DNA from: Liolophura sinensis
Lineage: Eukaryota > Mollusca > Polyplacophora > Chitonida > Chitonidae
Length of the DNA: 64,000 bases
NCBI RefSeq assembly: GCF_032854445.1
Contig: NC_088295.1
Span: 12,573,385-12,637,384, forward strand
Direction: 5' to 3'
The position numbers and the translations under genes were made by a program. The notes under the pieces were generated by a model. That model had not been told where the DNA came from. It did not search any database and saw nothing but the letters and a program-made list of their open reading frames with translations. Of this stretch, positions 36,123 to 51,100 are shown one piece after another (position 1 is the stretch's first letter; the number at the start of each line of letters is the position of its first letter).

Positions 36123-39100
36123 GCAAACAAACGCTCTACCAAGTGAGCTATCTGGCCCGTTTATATTAACAAAGGGCAGGCTATATGTAACACCCATCCA
36201 CAGCACTACCACCCGACCAGTCTACATCTGAAACAATTCTTGTTAACAATAGGTACAGTAAATATATATATGTAAGTTATAAGAGACAGACCATCTTTCT
36301 CTCAAGAGAGAGCTGTAACTGTCAGTAACTGAAATAAATGTCATAAACAATACAGGCAGGATTTAACCACTACCATGAGAAAACTCTCCCGTGGCACCTC
36401 ATACATGCATTGGATGTATACAACCTATACACTATGAAGAGGTGTTCAAATTCGATAACCTCAAAACCCATTTCCAAATATCTTCAATAAAACACTCAAC
36501 TGAAGTTGAGTGATAACCAAAAATCATGATGGAGCCTTCTGAACCCATTATTATCCATTATAACAGCAGGAGTCTCCCCTTTGAGGACATACACAAACTT
36601 ACAAAGCTATAAGCACAGCAGGTTAGATAGCTGGTGATACAACGTTTCATATAAATGAAGTACAACAAAACTTAAATAGATTTTGAACTTAATTACCCTA
36701 ATTGTTCTAATCTTTGGGACATCTGATCCGCTCTTTTACACATGTAATTGTAGCAACAATATTTAGGTTCTTGTTCTTCACATGGTTAGTCAACGTAATG
36801 AACAAAATATTCATATCTTTACATTTCAAAAAAACTGGTTGGGAAAATGTTGTTCCTTGCCTTCAGCACTACTAATATCTGATAATTTATTTTCAATCAA
36901 TTCTTTAAAAAACAGTAAAGCAATACTGGTACTTTTACTTAACAAAAAGGTACTGTACCTATTGGTTGATAGCCATCTTTACAAATACACACATGGGTGT
37001 TGTTCACATGGTCATCTATACACTGGCCAGAGCTATTACAGTTCTGGCCCAGGCACAGATCTAAGCGTTGTTCACAATGCCTGCCCTCAAAGCCTGGCAG
37101 ACACTCACAGCTATAGTTGTTCAGGGCGTCTAAACAGCGACCTCCATTCAGACAAGGCAATGAGGCACAGTCATCTAAAAACACAATACATGTATCCATA
37201 TTAAAATAATAGGGCCACTTGCACACATTTACATAAATTTATTTCAAGACTGTTTGAACTTTAATGCCTTAATTTTTTGAAGAATGGTTATAAAATATGC
37301 ATGTAAGTCAACAATAAAATAGAATTATAAGAATGTAAGAGTGTGTATTATATATAATTCTTGTCATGTTGTATCTGTTATGTACAAAAACTCTACTTCC
37401 TGGAAATTTCTAACGATCAACGTAACATGTTTTACCTATGCTGACATCACAATCTTCGCCTGTATACCCCGGCAGGCAGAAACAAGTCCTGCGGACACCA
37501 CCCAAATCCTGGCAGCTACCATTGACACAAGGAAACTGCTCACACACTTTTATCGGCAGCTCACATCTGGAACACAGCAAATGTTCCCAGCAACTGAGAC
37601 AAAACTTGGCTTTATTGAGCTACACTGCCCCATTGATAAAATTGAGGATACCACATTTAATTGTTAATGACCTCAAGAGGGGTTTCCTATGAAAATGATC
37701 TGATATAAACGGAATCTAGAATGAGAGTTCTCTTATGACTGCAAACACAGAGGTGTTACCCTGTGTAACAGATATGACACTGTGTCAGATATGTTACAGT
37801 GTCAGAGATGTTACCCTGTTTCGGAGAGGTTAATACCCCGTGTCAGATATGTTACCCTGTGTCAGATATGTTACCCTGTGTCACAGATATTACACTGTGT
37901 AACAGATATTACACTGTGTTAGATATGTTACCCCATGTCAGAGATGTTACATTGAGTCAGATATGTTACCCCGTGTCAGAGACGTTATCCTGTGTCAAGA
38001 GATGTTACCCTGTGTCAGAGATGTTACCCTGTGTCGGAAATGTTACCCTGTGTCAGAGATGTTACCCTGTGTCACAGATGTTACCCTGTGTCAGAGATGT
38101 TACCGTGTCAGATATGTTACCCCGTGTCAGAAATGTTACCCCGTGTCAGAGATGTTACCCTGTGTCAGATATGTTACCCCATGTCACAAATGTTACCCTG
38201 TGTCACACATATTACACTGTCAGAGATGTTACCCTGTGTCAGATATATTACCCTGTGTCATAAATGTTACCCTGTGTCACAGATGTTACCCTGTGTAACA
38301 GATATGACACTGTGTCAGATATGTTACAGTGTCAGAGATGTTACCCCGTGTCGGAGAGGTTAATACCCCGTGTCAGAGATGTTACCCTGTGAGATGTTAT
38401 CCTCTGTCAGAAATGTTACCTTGTGTCAGGTATGTTACCCTGTGTCACAGATATTACAATGTGTCAGATGTTACCCTGTGTCAGATATGTTACCCTGTGT
38501 CACAGATGTTACCCTGCATCACAGATGTTACCCTGTATCAAACATATGACACTGTCAGATATGTTACCTTGTGCCACAGATGTTACCCTGTCTCAAAAAT
38601 CTTACCCTGTATCAGAGATCTTGTGTCAAGAGATGCTACAATCTGTACGATATATGTTACCCTGGGTGAGAGATGTTACCCTGGGTGAGAGATGTTACCC
38701 TGTGTCAGATATATTACCCTGTGTCATAAATGTTACCCTGTGTCACAGATGTTACCCTGTGTAACAGATATGACACTGTGTCAGATATGTTACAGTGCCA
38801 GAGATGTTACCCTGTTTCGGAGAGGTTAATACCCCGTGTCAGAGATGTTACCCTGTGAGATGTTATCCTCTGTCAAAAATGTAACCTTGTGTCAGATATG
38901 TTACCCTGAGTCACAGATATTACAGTGTGTCAGATGTTACCCTGTGTCAGATATGTTACCCTGTGTCACAGATGTAACCCTGTGTCACAGATGTTATCCT
39001 CTATCACACATATTACAATGTGAGATACATTACCCTCAGTCAAATATGTTATCCTGTGTCGGAGATGTTACTCCGTCTCAGATATGTTACACTGTGTCAC

Positions 39101-42100
39101 AGATGTTACCCTCTGTCAGATATGTTACCCTGTCTCAGAGATGTTACTCCGTCTCAGATATGTTACAATGTGTCACAGATGTTACCCTCTGTCAGATATG
39201 TTACCCTCTGTCAGATATGCTACCCTGTCTCAGAGATCTTACCCTGTATCAGAGATCTTATCCTGTGTCAGGAGATGCTACCCTATGTCAGAGATGTTAC
39301 CCTGTGTCAGAGATGTTACCCTGAGTCAGAGATGTTACCTTGAGTCAGAGATTGTACACAATTTCAGTTTGTACAAAATTTCTTTGCAAGTTCAAATGAG
39401 TGCATGTGTACAAATGTTATATAATAGATAGATTTGTGTGATAAAATACCGTCTGCCCGAGAATCCTGCTGGACAGAGACAGGTGAAGTTCCCTAGCAAA
39501 TCCTGGCACATCCCTCCATTGACACATCTCTCTTCTCTTCCACAATCGTTACGCTCAAACTGACAGTCATCTCCATAGAACAGCTTCTCCTGCTGACAAT
39601 TGTCTCCAAAGAACCCTACAAAAATGAAAACAAAACAAACACATACATATAGCAATGTAATACCTAAGTATTTGTATGAAAAATCTGTAAAATGAGAAAA
39701 AAAAACAAATTTTCCTTTCAAATGGATCTGATCATGACAAAAATGGAAAGAAATAGTGCATCCACGAGGGAGCATAAAAATAAATAGATGTGAAGAGAGT
39801 ATATATACAAGACCATGTGTGAGAACTTGCCCAGTTATGGGTGAGTTTAGCCGTGCATGTGTCCCGCTAGCACACTACAGGTAGTGCTCCTGTCAACTTT
39901 TACAAACACTTAATATAAATGACCGAGCAGTAGTTGGACAAATCCTCCACAAAAATTCAATGATTTCATAAAGATGTACACTGTATATGATCTACACTGT
40001 ATATAAATAAAAACACCACTGTTTTATCTTTCACAAGTGCTGTATGCTCATACCATGATCTTCTGGCTAAGGAAGTTAACAAAAATAACCATGAAGACAG
40101 TATAATACTGTGGCAACTGCTGGACTGCTGTTTAATCTAACTTCAAAAACATTTAATACGTTTTAATTCAATACTATAAAATCTTTCAAAAACTAAGGTA
40201 CAGAAAATTGTGTAAGTCCATAAGTGGAATTTTGTCGAAATGAGACAGATGAAATTTGAATTTGATTTGTAACTTGTCATAGTGACAGCCATAATTTTGA
40301 CCAAATAGTTGTAAGGTGAGTGTCCTTACCTTCTGGGCATTTGCACATATAGCCATTTCCCTTTGAAATACAGCTACCACCATTAGCGCACAGAGACTGG
40401 TTACAGTACACAAGAGCTGGTGACAAACAAAACATTAACCTGTTTTACACAGACTCCGACAAACAATGCCAACATACATGTCTACAGTCTCGGCGTATCT
40501 ACTGCTCCTACAGACATTCTTTCAAGGCTTTAATTTTTACCATGCATGGCTTTCTTCATAACACTTGTTTTTAAAGCAAGCAGTTAAAAAGAAATAGCAA
40601 CCGGAAATTCCTGCATCACACACATCATAAACAATCCTTGACTTACTGGCATAAATGTCTAATATTGCTTATGTATGCCATCATACGCAGAGCCTGCTTC
40701 GTTTACTTAAGATTTAATAAAATATTTTACTTTGACTTTTATCTTTGAGATTTATTCATGACTACAATGGATCATGGATACTTTTAAGTTTAAAATGTTT
40801 ACGGGGTTCATGTTCAGAGACTCCTGAAATCATGGCTATCATCATCTCGAAGACTGGCAGATTTGTGTCCATTCTCCAAAGTTAAGCGCCAAATTATATA
40901 AAGTTAAGGATAAAAAATTACTGGATTTACTGATTATTTTGTTCTATGAAATTATACAGGAGTCTATGCAGACAACTTTATCATCAAAAGAAATTAGCCA
41001 TATGTAAAGATAACATATTACATATGAATCCTTTATTACCAGCATCCTTGCAATCGTCTGCACTGGTTGAGCCATACGTGGTTGTTGTTGTATTTTCAGG
41101 ACACTCTTCACAAGTACTCTTTCCTATGGCACTTTGGAAATAGTTTGGAGGACATTCATAGCAAGGTACCAGTCCACTGACAGAGACGGTACCTCTGGGA
41201 CACATTCCTGTTCAGGTGCAAATCAATACAGGACAAATTGTAACAACTGAAATATTGCATAAAATTGCCAACTATAACTTGTGTAAAATGAGTTCTAAAA
41301 GTCTGCTCATCTCCACAGACAATCATATAAAAACAAAAGCGGAGCAGTGAACACAATCTGGTGCTGCAAAGAGGCTGTAGTTGCAAGTACGCAAATCCAT
41401 ACCTCATAAGTCTCATAATGAGCCATGTTTGGTGGTGGTACCCGAACAGACCCTCCAAAAAATTTCTTGATTTCTTTAAACTTCCTCACCATTTCATCAA
41501 TCAGAATATGGGGAAAAAAATTAACCTACCATATTTTATGTTAGGTTCCAATAAATAGTATTTGAGAATGTTAAATGATGAAACTGTTAACTTAGAAAGG
41601 TTCATCAGTGATCTCAATTAAGGCATATTTTGTGGTCATTAACTCACTGATTATTTCCCACAGAAACAAAACAGTGAGAGTTTGGTCACTAACTGTACAT
41701 GTACTTACCCACACACTGATCCCGGACTTGGGCCCCAGGGTTTTCCGTGCTGGTACCATCAGGACACTTCTCACAGGTTGTGCGGTTAACAAAATAGTAA
41801 CCAATAGGACACTCATTGCATGGAGGCAGACCAGTCTCAGACGTATATGGGCCCAAACAAAATGCTATGGATAGAGAGTACAGGTACACATACCTCCTTA
41901 AATACCCATACATATGAACATACATACAGACTGAAAAATGCACTATTCACTCGGCTGTTATCAACATTTTCAATAACGATAAGCTTAAAACCAGAGAGAT
42001 AATAAACAAGTTCACTGAATTTTATAACCATACATGATACCCTTCTCAACAAAGTCTGGAAATTGATGGACATATATGACTTTGACAACACCTTCATCTA

Positions 42101-45100
42101 AGGTTCACAAAAATGGAAACCAATGCAACACTGTCCCAGTTTGAATACAGCAGCATTATATTGTTTTTCCTTACCTTTGCACTGACTCGATACAGTGCTA
42201 CCCGTCTGTCTAGTTCCTTTGGAAACAGGACAAGATTTACATGCTGCCTGAGCCTCCATGTCGTTGTACTCATGTAATGGACAGGGAATGCAGTCTCTTC
42301 CTTCGTAGTATGTACCAGGTGGACAAGGAACTGTTGATGGAAAGACAAAAACACCTTGTATGTGTATATCCCAAAGCTTAACTGAAGGCACTCATAACAA
42401 AGCCTAAAAGAAAAGACAACACTTGGCCAGATGCATTAATAGTATCCCTCAGAAAGTTTAAAAAGCAGTTTTTATTTTTGTGATGTTGCACATCCGAAAT
42501 ATCGCAGTTCAAAGTAATAGGAAGCACCGTCATGTTATCAGGTTTATCCAATCAGGTGCAAATTATTTCTATAACCTCAGAAAGCATCTGTTCCTGCTTA
42601 TATCACCTGAATCCTGTTTTGCCCTTGACTTTAAGTGCAAACATGACATGTTTCCGCCTGTTGCTCTAACAAGCACAACCAGTGGTCTATTAAGAATTCC
42701 TTTTTGAAAGTTGACTCAGAGTCACCAAGCATGTCAGAAAAATATGCCTGAAACTTTTTAGGTCTGTTTTCACCTCTCTTCCTAAAAAGCTCAAGTTATG
42801 TTATTTGTTGTCTTTTTTTTCAAGCTACACAAAAGCTAAGATGGGGAATTTGCCTATAATAACAACCTAATTTCCTATAGAAATAAAAAAGCTCAGGAAA
42901 TCTCTTTCCTTTGTTTTCTTAACAGGAGAACCCTTGCAGCAAAATAAGATTGGGTCATTTCTTTCATATCTTATTAGTATTGCTTTCAGATTTAAGCAGT
43001 AAATACTTTATTAGCCCAACCCTCTTTCATGGATATCACCTGAATGGACATAGGAGGCTTTACTCACAACACATGTTCTCCTCTTGCTTGTATCCAGGTG
43101 GACAGTTGTCAGTTGATTGGATATTTTCCAAATGTACCACAGGACAGCCTATTTCCCTCCGAGTCAAATTCAGAGTGTCACACTCCATCTCCAGTGTCTG
43201 ATTAAAGTTTTTGTTCACAGCTGCCTTGCAAAGATCAAGATTTGCTGTGCTAACACTCAGTTGAAACTCCACTGATGCCTGCAATTTCAAATAGCCATGT
43301 GAACAATAGTATGCTTCAGAAAACATAATACACAATTCATGTCAATGGCAAAACAATAAGCAGCTCCATGTACCATTAATCCTACTGGAGCTCTGGCTGA
43401 TCAGTGCTAATTAATAAACCTACCTTTCAGGAGAAAGATATATGTATGTAGGTACAGGCACAAGTAACTGTGAAAATGGGAACAATTTATATTTTTGGTA
43501 GAGAAAAGATAGGTTTTCAGTACACAATCATTATGTTTCTCGTGAATTAAAGCAACAAAGTCCCATAGGAAAGATGTAAGACACTTGGATAATCCTATGA
43601 TTAAATAATACCAGACTCTCAAAGGGGTTTAATGTATTTCACTGACTTCCAACACAGGCCTTCTAAATGTTACAAGTTGACATGGTTACCATGCAAAGTA
43701 CCTTTGTCTGTAAACTTGTGTTGGGTCTTGATGCCTAATACGAAACTATGTACTATATGTACATGGAGAAGTACACAACAACCTGACATTTTACACAAAA
43801 TTGCACACTATTTTAAATAGAATGAGGCGATTTGAGCAGACTGAGTTTAGGTCGCTGAGAAAATTATGGCTGCATGGTTTTCAGAGAGAGGCAGTCAATG
43901 AAGCAAAGAGACAGACAAACTGCAAAATCCATTTTAATTTCCTGCTTTTCTTTCTCCAAAGTGACCAACACATGAGTACATCATGTGGCTTTTATCAGGT
44001 TTGACTCAAATATACTGATGGATGGCTACACCTCTCAAATTATCTCTTGCCAAAAAAAAAAAAAAAGCCTGAATGAAGCCTGAAAAAAATACCTGGGTCA
44101 GGTCAGACATCCTGTCCGACCAAGCTGGTTACAACATAGAGTTATCCAACAAAATAGAGAAAATCACTGATATCTGCAAACACCTGTCAATTACATTATT
44201 TACAATTTACATTATTAAGTTTTTTGATATCTGATAAATTAAAAAATTGAAGTTAAATATCCTTCCATTGATTTTACCACAGAAGTGTGAGTAACCATTG
44301 TATGGACATGTTGGTCACTTGGCTGTTAGACTCTTTTAGTCCCTGGGGTAGCATACATGTATGTCCCAGCCCTCAGACTAGACAGAAATGAAGAAAGGTG
44401 TATAAAGTGAATCCTGTGATTTTTACACATTTTTACATGTGAATGTGTCAAGGTAATTAGGTTATGTTGAATGGGGTTAATGTTGAAAGTACATCTTATT
44501 ATTCATTTATTTATTTGATTGGTATTTTATGCTGTACCCCAAAAAATTCCTGAGTACAGCATAAAACAAAGATCCAAAAAATAAAACAACTTTTTTCATA
44601 GTGTGGCTAATTCTCATTCTAGTTTGGTCAATTAACTCATATCATAATAAACGTGCTCTTACTAATCAATTTGATACTACTATCAGTGATTTATTAAACT
44701 GTGGTCATTTTTTTTTTTTTTGGTTTGAAAGCCTTCTTAATACAAGTTCTATGCACTTAAAGCAGAGATTTGGCAGTACATTTACTGACCACAGTAAATG
44801 CATTGAATGAAACTCATTACCTGATTTCCTAGATGCATCCAAAGCTGATCATTGTTTATGTTTATGTCTACATTCCCACAACTTGTCATAACCTCTGGTA
44901 TTCTCTCCACCTCATCAGACACATGCACCTCACATGCATCAAAAGCAATGTGAAGTGCTTCCATGCACCCAGCTGACAAATCCTGCTGATCTGCTGTCTT
45001 GAAGAGCACTTTTGCAGGAATGGTGGTATTTGCAACTCGCACAGCTGGTCAGACATAAAGAAATAAGAACATTAGAAGCTGCAATTTTAAACTCATCAGA

Positions 45101-48100
45101 TAATGACGCTGATCATAACAGATGCCCAAAACACAATCTGAGAAAGTCACTGTGGAAATAACACCATAGAGCCAAATTTATTTTATTTAATTATTTGATT
45201 GATGTTTTATGCCATACTCAGGAATATTTCACTTAAACAACGGTGGGCAGCATTGCAGTGGGAGGAAACAGTGCAGAGCTCGAGGGAAAACCTATACAGG
45301 CAAATATATAAATGTTCTGCGAAAGAAGAACAGGCCAGGTTTCACTCGGCCTGATGTGAGTATGGTGTTACTAGGAGGGGCATGATGTCTGTGGTCTTCA
45401 GCCCAGCAGCGTGCAGTGTTGAGACAAGTCATCATTTCTGTCAGCTCATATACCGAATACACCCAAACAAGCACATCAGATTCCAAAAAATGTGCAATTT
45501 ATACAGGAGATATACAAGTTTTGTAGTCATAATGTTTTCAAACAATATATGAAACCTGCCCTCAGAAAGTACATCCAGGTTAGAATCTGGTAAGTTGTGC
45601 TGAAAACGATCTGGTCCAGTCTAGGAAACTTGAGCAGACAGTGAATATATATGTTCAATTACAAGGAATGTAAATTCTCTAATAACTCATGTTGTAGTAT
45701 CAAATTATGGGGAGCTCGTAAAACTCCTCCCTGCCCGTATCACGATGGTCCACAGCTGTGAACTCATTTTTGCTTTCCTTTATTACATCACAATAATTGG
45801 TATGTGCTCATAAAACATATATGAAGTTCACACCCGCTGCAACGTCGCATAAAAAAATGATGTCTTCAACTGTCACTTGGACCTTCTGTATTCAAAAACT
45901 TGTCCTTGTATAGAGTCTTTGTTGAGTCACCAGTTCGCAATTCTCTTTACCCCTTTACCCCAAAATTAACCTTGAAATCAGAGGGATATGATGTTTTGTT
46001 TCTGGCAAGCACATGCAAAACTACAGAGTAAGTGAAGGATGCAACATCACTCATTTGTCTTCAGGCTGAAGTCCAACATTCATACACAAAATAACAAAAA
46101 TATGCCATGTGAAAAGAGTTCAACTTCAAAATGTCCTTTCCTAATAGAAATTTGGCTGGATTGTTATGATAATCAGCTATAAAACAAAAGATCATGAAAC
46201 AGTTGCTTGCAGAAAGTTACAAACGTGTTCGTCATATAAATAAAGACACTAAGGAGTTATTTTGGTTAAAGCTTATTGTGAATTTTTCATTAATATTAAA
46301 CAGCCAATGTCTTCAGTTAAACTTTAAGTTTAATGAATGCATACATCTATGTACTTACGTTTAATGCACTGAGGGACAACTGGTAGCATCAACCCATCCT
46401 CCTTTAGCAATTCTATTACACCCAGAGAGGTTTCTTTTCCATGGATTATGTAGCCATCATTACATCGAAAATGACATGACACAAGAGAGTTTACTGTTTC
46501 ACAAACAGAAACATTACCATTTAGCAGCAGGTAGTTGAGAATCAGTTCAGAAGAAGTTGCCACTGAAAATGAACCAGGTGACAAACAGGTGAGTTCAACT
46601 GACCACAATTAATACACATCTGAGTATGAAAGTAATACAACCAAAACAGTGCAAGCCACCTGCCTACTTGTTACCGTCATGACCAAGCCAAGATGGTCTT
46701 GGCACCCCATTGAGTTTCCAAAGTCATGAGAAAAAGATAGAGATGGTCAAGCCAGAAAATGACCACTTTTGTTTCCTTCCTCTAAAGCAGTAGGTTGAGT
46801 AGTTTGCCTTCAAATTGCTTTAGTTTACTTGTGTGACATCTCGGACAACACTACTAGTTATTCAACAGCCTCATCTGACTCACATGGTTGAAGGCAGGCA
46901 CACCACATTAGACCTCATAGTCTGCACTGTCATGATGTCAGCAACATCGTGTTTACTGCTTCACAATTTATGCGTGTTGACGCTCACTCTTTGCAAAGTT
47001 GCACCAACATTTCAATGTACAGATTTCAGAATACTGTCAAGCATATTATTTACATACATTAATGATGCTGTATGTTGGGTCTGCAAATAAATCCTGTTTA
47101 CTGTCGTCTCTATCTATCTCACACCAAGTATGAGTGTCTATACTCATTTCTGTCTTACCAGATCTAGCTGTATCGCTATACACTTGCCTACTCCTAACCA
47201 TCATGACCATGAGACAATTCCAAGTGATATCAAAGCAAGGAATTGACCAAGCAACTTCAGGAATGAGACATACATATATTCTTTGGTTTGTGACTCAATA
47301 TCACTTTCTACAATACTTTAAACTCAAAATTAAATTGGTTGCGGAAGCCAAGGTTTAAATGACCTGTTACTGATAGTGATAGTTTTAAACCAGAACATTT
47401 ATTTATTAATACATTTCAAATGGTTTCCTTTGAAAACTGATGCAGTTATTAGAAAGAGCTAATTTTGCAGTAAAATGATCTCAATGATTCTTATGCATTC
47501 ATCAATGATTTACGACAAAAGGTCTTTTTTGAGACAGTTTGATTTATGTACAAATGTTACATCTTTACTATTTTTGATGTCAGCCATCTTCTATTTCTCA
47601 GTCCAACTGATATTGTAACATCACGCTAATCATCACCAATTCTACCAGAAAAGGTGACATCATTCTAGTTCCTAGCTGGTTTAAAACGTGTTCACGATGG
47701 TACAGCCATCCATCTTGGATTCCTGGGTGAAAATGTGGCATTAAAACAATGTCAGATTCGGAATCCCAGAGGTAGACTTCCGACAAAAAGTGTACTTTAT
47801 TGCTCATGATCAGATATGTTTAAAGAACACACACGGTAAGGTTTCACAGTATGGACCTGGACAGGGAATTTTCAATCCCCTCACTCTCACAGTGTTTGGT
47901 GACAATAAACCGTTGACAATTAGGCTTGTGTGACTGTTTAAACAGTCTAATGTTCACTGAAGGCTTGTCTTCCACCAATATGGTGTGCATACTGATCTGC
48001 ACATCACACATGCATTTGGCTGAATATTTGTGGAGATAGTTCACATATCATAGGTGTCCTCTGACTTGAGAAAATAGGTCAAAGGTCATTTGCCCAGGCC

Positions 48101-51100
48101 ACAGACTGCATTGCTCAGTGAGTCCAACACATCAGCGAAGCATGAATGAAGTTTCAATGAATGTTTTTTTCTTTTTAAATATAGTACTGTACATACTGTA
48201 AATATGAATAACGACCACACAAAAGTCGGGACTTGAAAGTAACCAGTGTGGGTGAAATAAAGAAAATTATTTATGTTCCTTTTAGATTTGATTCCTACAA
48301 GAACAGACAAGTTCACCAATTTCATGACCAACTTTCACAAAACTTCCTAAATCAATTTTTCGTAACTTTTCTCTTAAATGACATCGTTTATGGAACTATA
48401 ACCTAATCAACAAAAAAAGTTTTGTGCAAATAAAAAAGTTCCAAAAATATGACCTACTAAGTTTCAATGACATGACAGATGGAATTCTTTACAACAACAC
48501 CCATTGGTCAAAATATCAAAGGGTTAAAGGTGTGGTACATGTGATTGATGCAGAATACTACACTATATAGTTACACCGATACTTTTATTGCCATCATAGA
48601 AAAAAACACAACAAAACTTGAAACCAGACCAGTGCAATAGGTTAAAAATAGAACTTGGTGCATTACGTACCTTGAACAAACACCTGGAACGAACAGACTG
48701 CAGTAAGGTTATTTCTTGTGGCTGTCACATACACATCTCTCATTGTATCTATGTCAGAGTAGCTTATGTCTAGTTCCTCAGGGTTAACAATGACCTCAGC
48801 ACCTGGAGGCTTTTTCACCCAAGTGGAGACAGGAACTGATCGGCTGTCTCCAATACGGGATATAAACTCTACTTTTGATGTGGGGCATTCTAATATAATG
48901 GGATTCACATCTGCAGAGAGAACAATACAAACCAGTTTAGAAAGCAACAGGATGAATGCTTCCTGCATCACTATATCCTGTAACAAGGTATTCAGAGAAT
49001 ACCTGTAGCTCACCTGATTAAGCAGTTTGTAAAACTGCATAAGTGTGAAGTTATGTGACATATTCAAATATTGACCTTTAAACCAAAATAAAGTAGAATG
49101 ATTGACACTGTTATACACACATATTAATTAGACAGTGCTAAGATCTTGGCATTAAATCAACAATAAAGGTGAAAATTATTATACTGTCACAACTATGACT
49201 GTTCCATCGTATGCGTAAGGAGTGCAGAGCAGTGACTTCAATATGCTATGGAGTTGTAAATCACTGTGGCAGTAAAAGACACTGTGGGGAGTTTATATGC
49301 ACAACTTTACCATGGATATGCAAATTGCACACTGCATTTGGCAATCCACGTACTACGTTTGGCATCTGCAATCCTGTGAATGGCTAAGGAAATGTTGAGC
49401 TATGAGGTAAAAAAAACTCCCTTGATCTTTGATATGCAAATCCCTACCGACAATTGGTTATCTGTGTACTATAGGTGGCCTCTGCAAACCTATGATTGGT
49501 CAAAAATTTTAACCACAGCGGAAACCGACAACATGAGCATACCTCTCACAATACCTCTCCTTACTTCGTAAGGTGAGATAAAAATGCAAGGTATGTAATG
49601 TTTACAGCAAGTTCAAGACACACATCATAGTATAAATGGTTGTGCTTGATCATAGCAGGTGTAGTTATGTCTCACCTGCAACTGTTATGGGCAAGTGACA
49701 CTGGCTGTTTAACCCTCATCTCTGGGTGGGTGTGTAAATCCAGGTAGTGTGTGACAGGAAAGGTCTAAGTCTAACCTTAACATGACCTCACCTGTAACTG
49801 TTATGGGCAGGTGATACTGGCTGTTTAACCCCTCATCTCTCGGCCTGTAAATCCAGGTGGTGTTGTGTGATAGGAAAGGTGTAAGTCTAACCTTAACATG
49901 GCCTCACCTGTAACTGTTATGGGCAGATGACACTGACTGTTTAACCCCTCATCTCTGGTTGTGTAAATCCAGGTGGTGTGTGACAGGTGTGTGACAGCAG
50001 AAACCGACAACATGAGCATACCTCTCACAATACCTCTCCTTACTTCGTAAGGTGAGATAAAAATGCAAGGTATGTAATGTTTACAGCAAGTTCAAGACAC
50101 ACATCATAGTATAAATGGTTGTGCTTGATCATAGCAGGTGTAGTTATGTCTCACCTGCAACTGTTATGGGCAGGTGACATTGGCTGTTTAACCCCTCATC
50201 TCTGGTTGTGTAAATCCAGGTGGCGTGTGACAGGAAAGGTGTAAGTCCAACCTTAACATGACCTCACCTGTAACTGTTATGGGCAGATGACACTGACTCT
50301 TTAACCCTCATCTCAGGGTGTGTAAATCAAGGTGGTGTGTGATAGGAAATGTGTAAGTCTAACCTTAACATGACCTCACTTGTAACTGTTATGGGCAGAT
50401 GACACTGACTCTTTAACCCTCATCTCAGGGTGTGTAAATCCCGGTGGTTGGGGTGTAACACGAAAGGTGTAAGTCTTACCATAACATGGCCTCACCTCTA
50501 ACTGTTAAGGGCATGTGACACTGTACGTTTAATCCCTCGTCTCTGGGTGTGTAAATCCAACTGGTGTGTAACAGGAAAGGTGTAAGTCTAACCATAACAT
50601 GACCTCACCTGTAACTGTTATGGTCAGGTGACACTGACTGTTTAATCCCTCGTCTCTGGGTGTGTAAATCAAGCTTGTGTTCTGCAGTAAGGGCTTGTCT
50701 AACTGTAATCCTCTTGTTGTAAAACATCAGCCACACTCCCACTGAAGCCAGGCACCATGTACCTCATCACTGTGCCATCTATTTGTGGGCAGGAGTTCAC
50801 TGTGGGGAGAATTTCACAAAATATTAACAATTCTTGGAATAATGCTTTTACAATAAATGCAACAGAGCCATCAGAGTAATAAATATTATCACAACAGAAC
50901 ATTACTGTCATCAACTGACGCATGGAAAACCCATGTACATTAATTATGTTCACACCTAATTGTCAGCATTTATTATCTACAATACAAACTATCTGGTGGT
51001 GTTTGGTTACAATGTTATCCTTACTTGTAAACCACAATGTCATTGGCTACAGTGGCAGCTGACAAGATCCTTCAAATATTGTCATTTACAGATAATTATT

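Noticed and set aside
37799..39431. Several open frames of 100-160 codons with [15 protein letters not shown] repeats
   Set aside because: They are translations of the 19-bp minisatellite in all three frames, inside an intron on the opposite strand.
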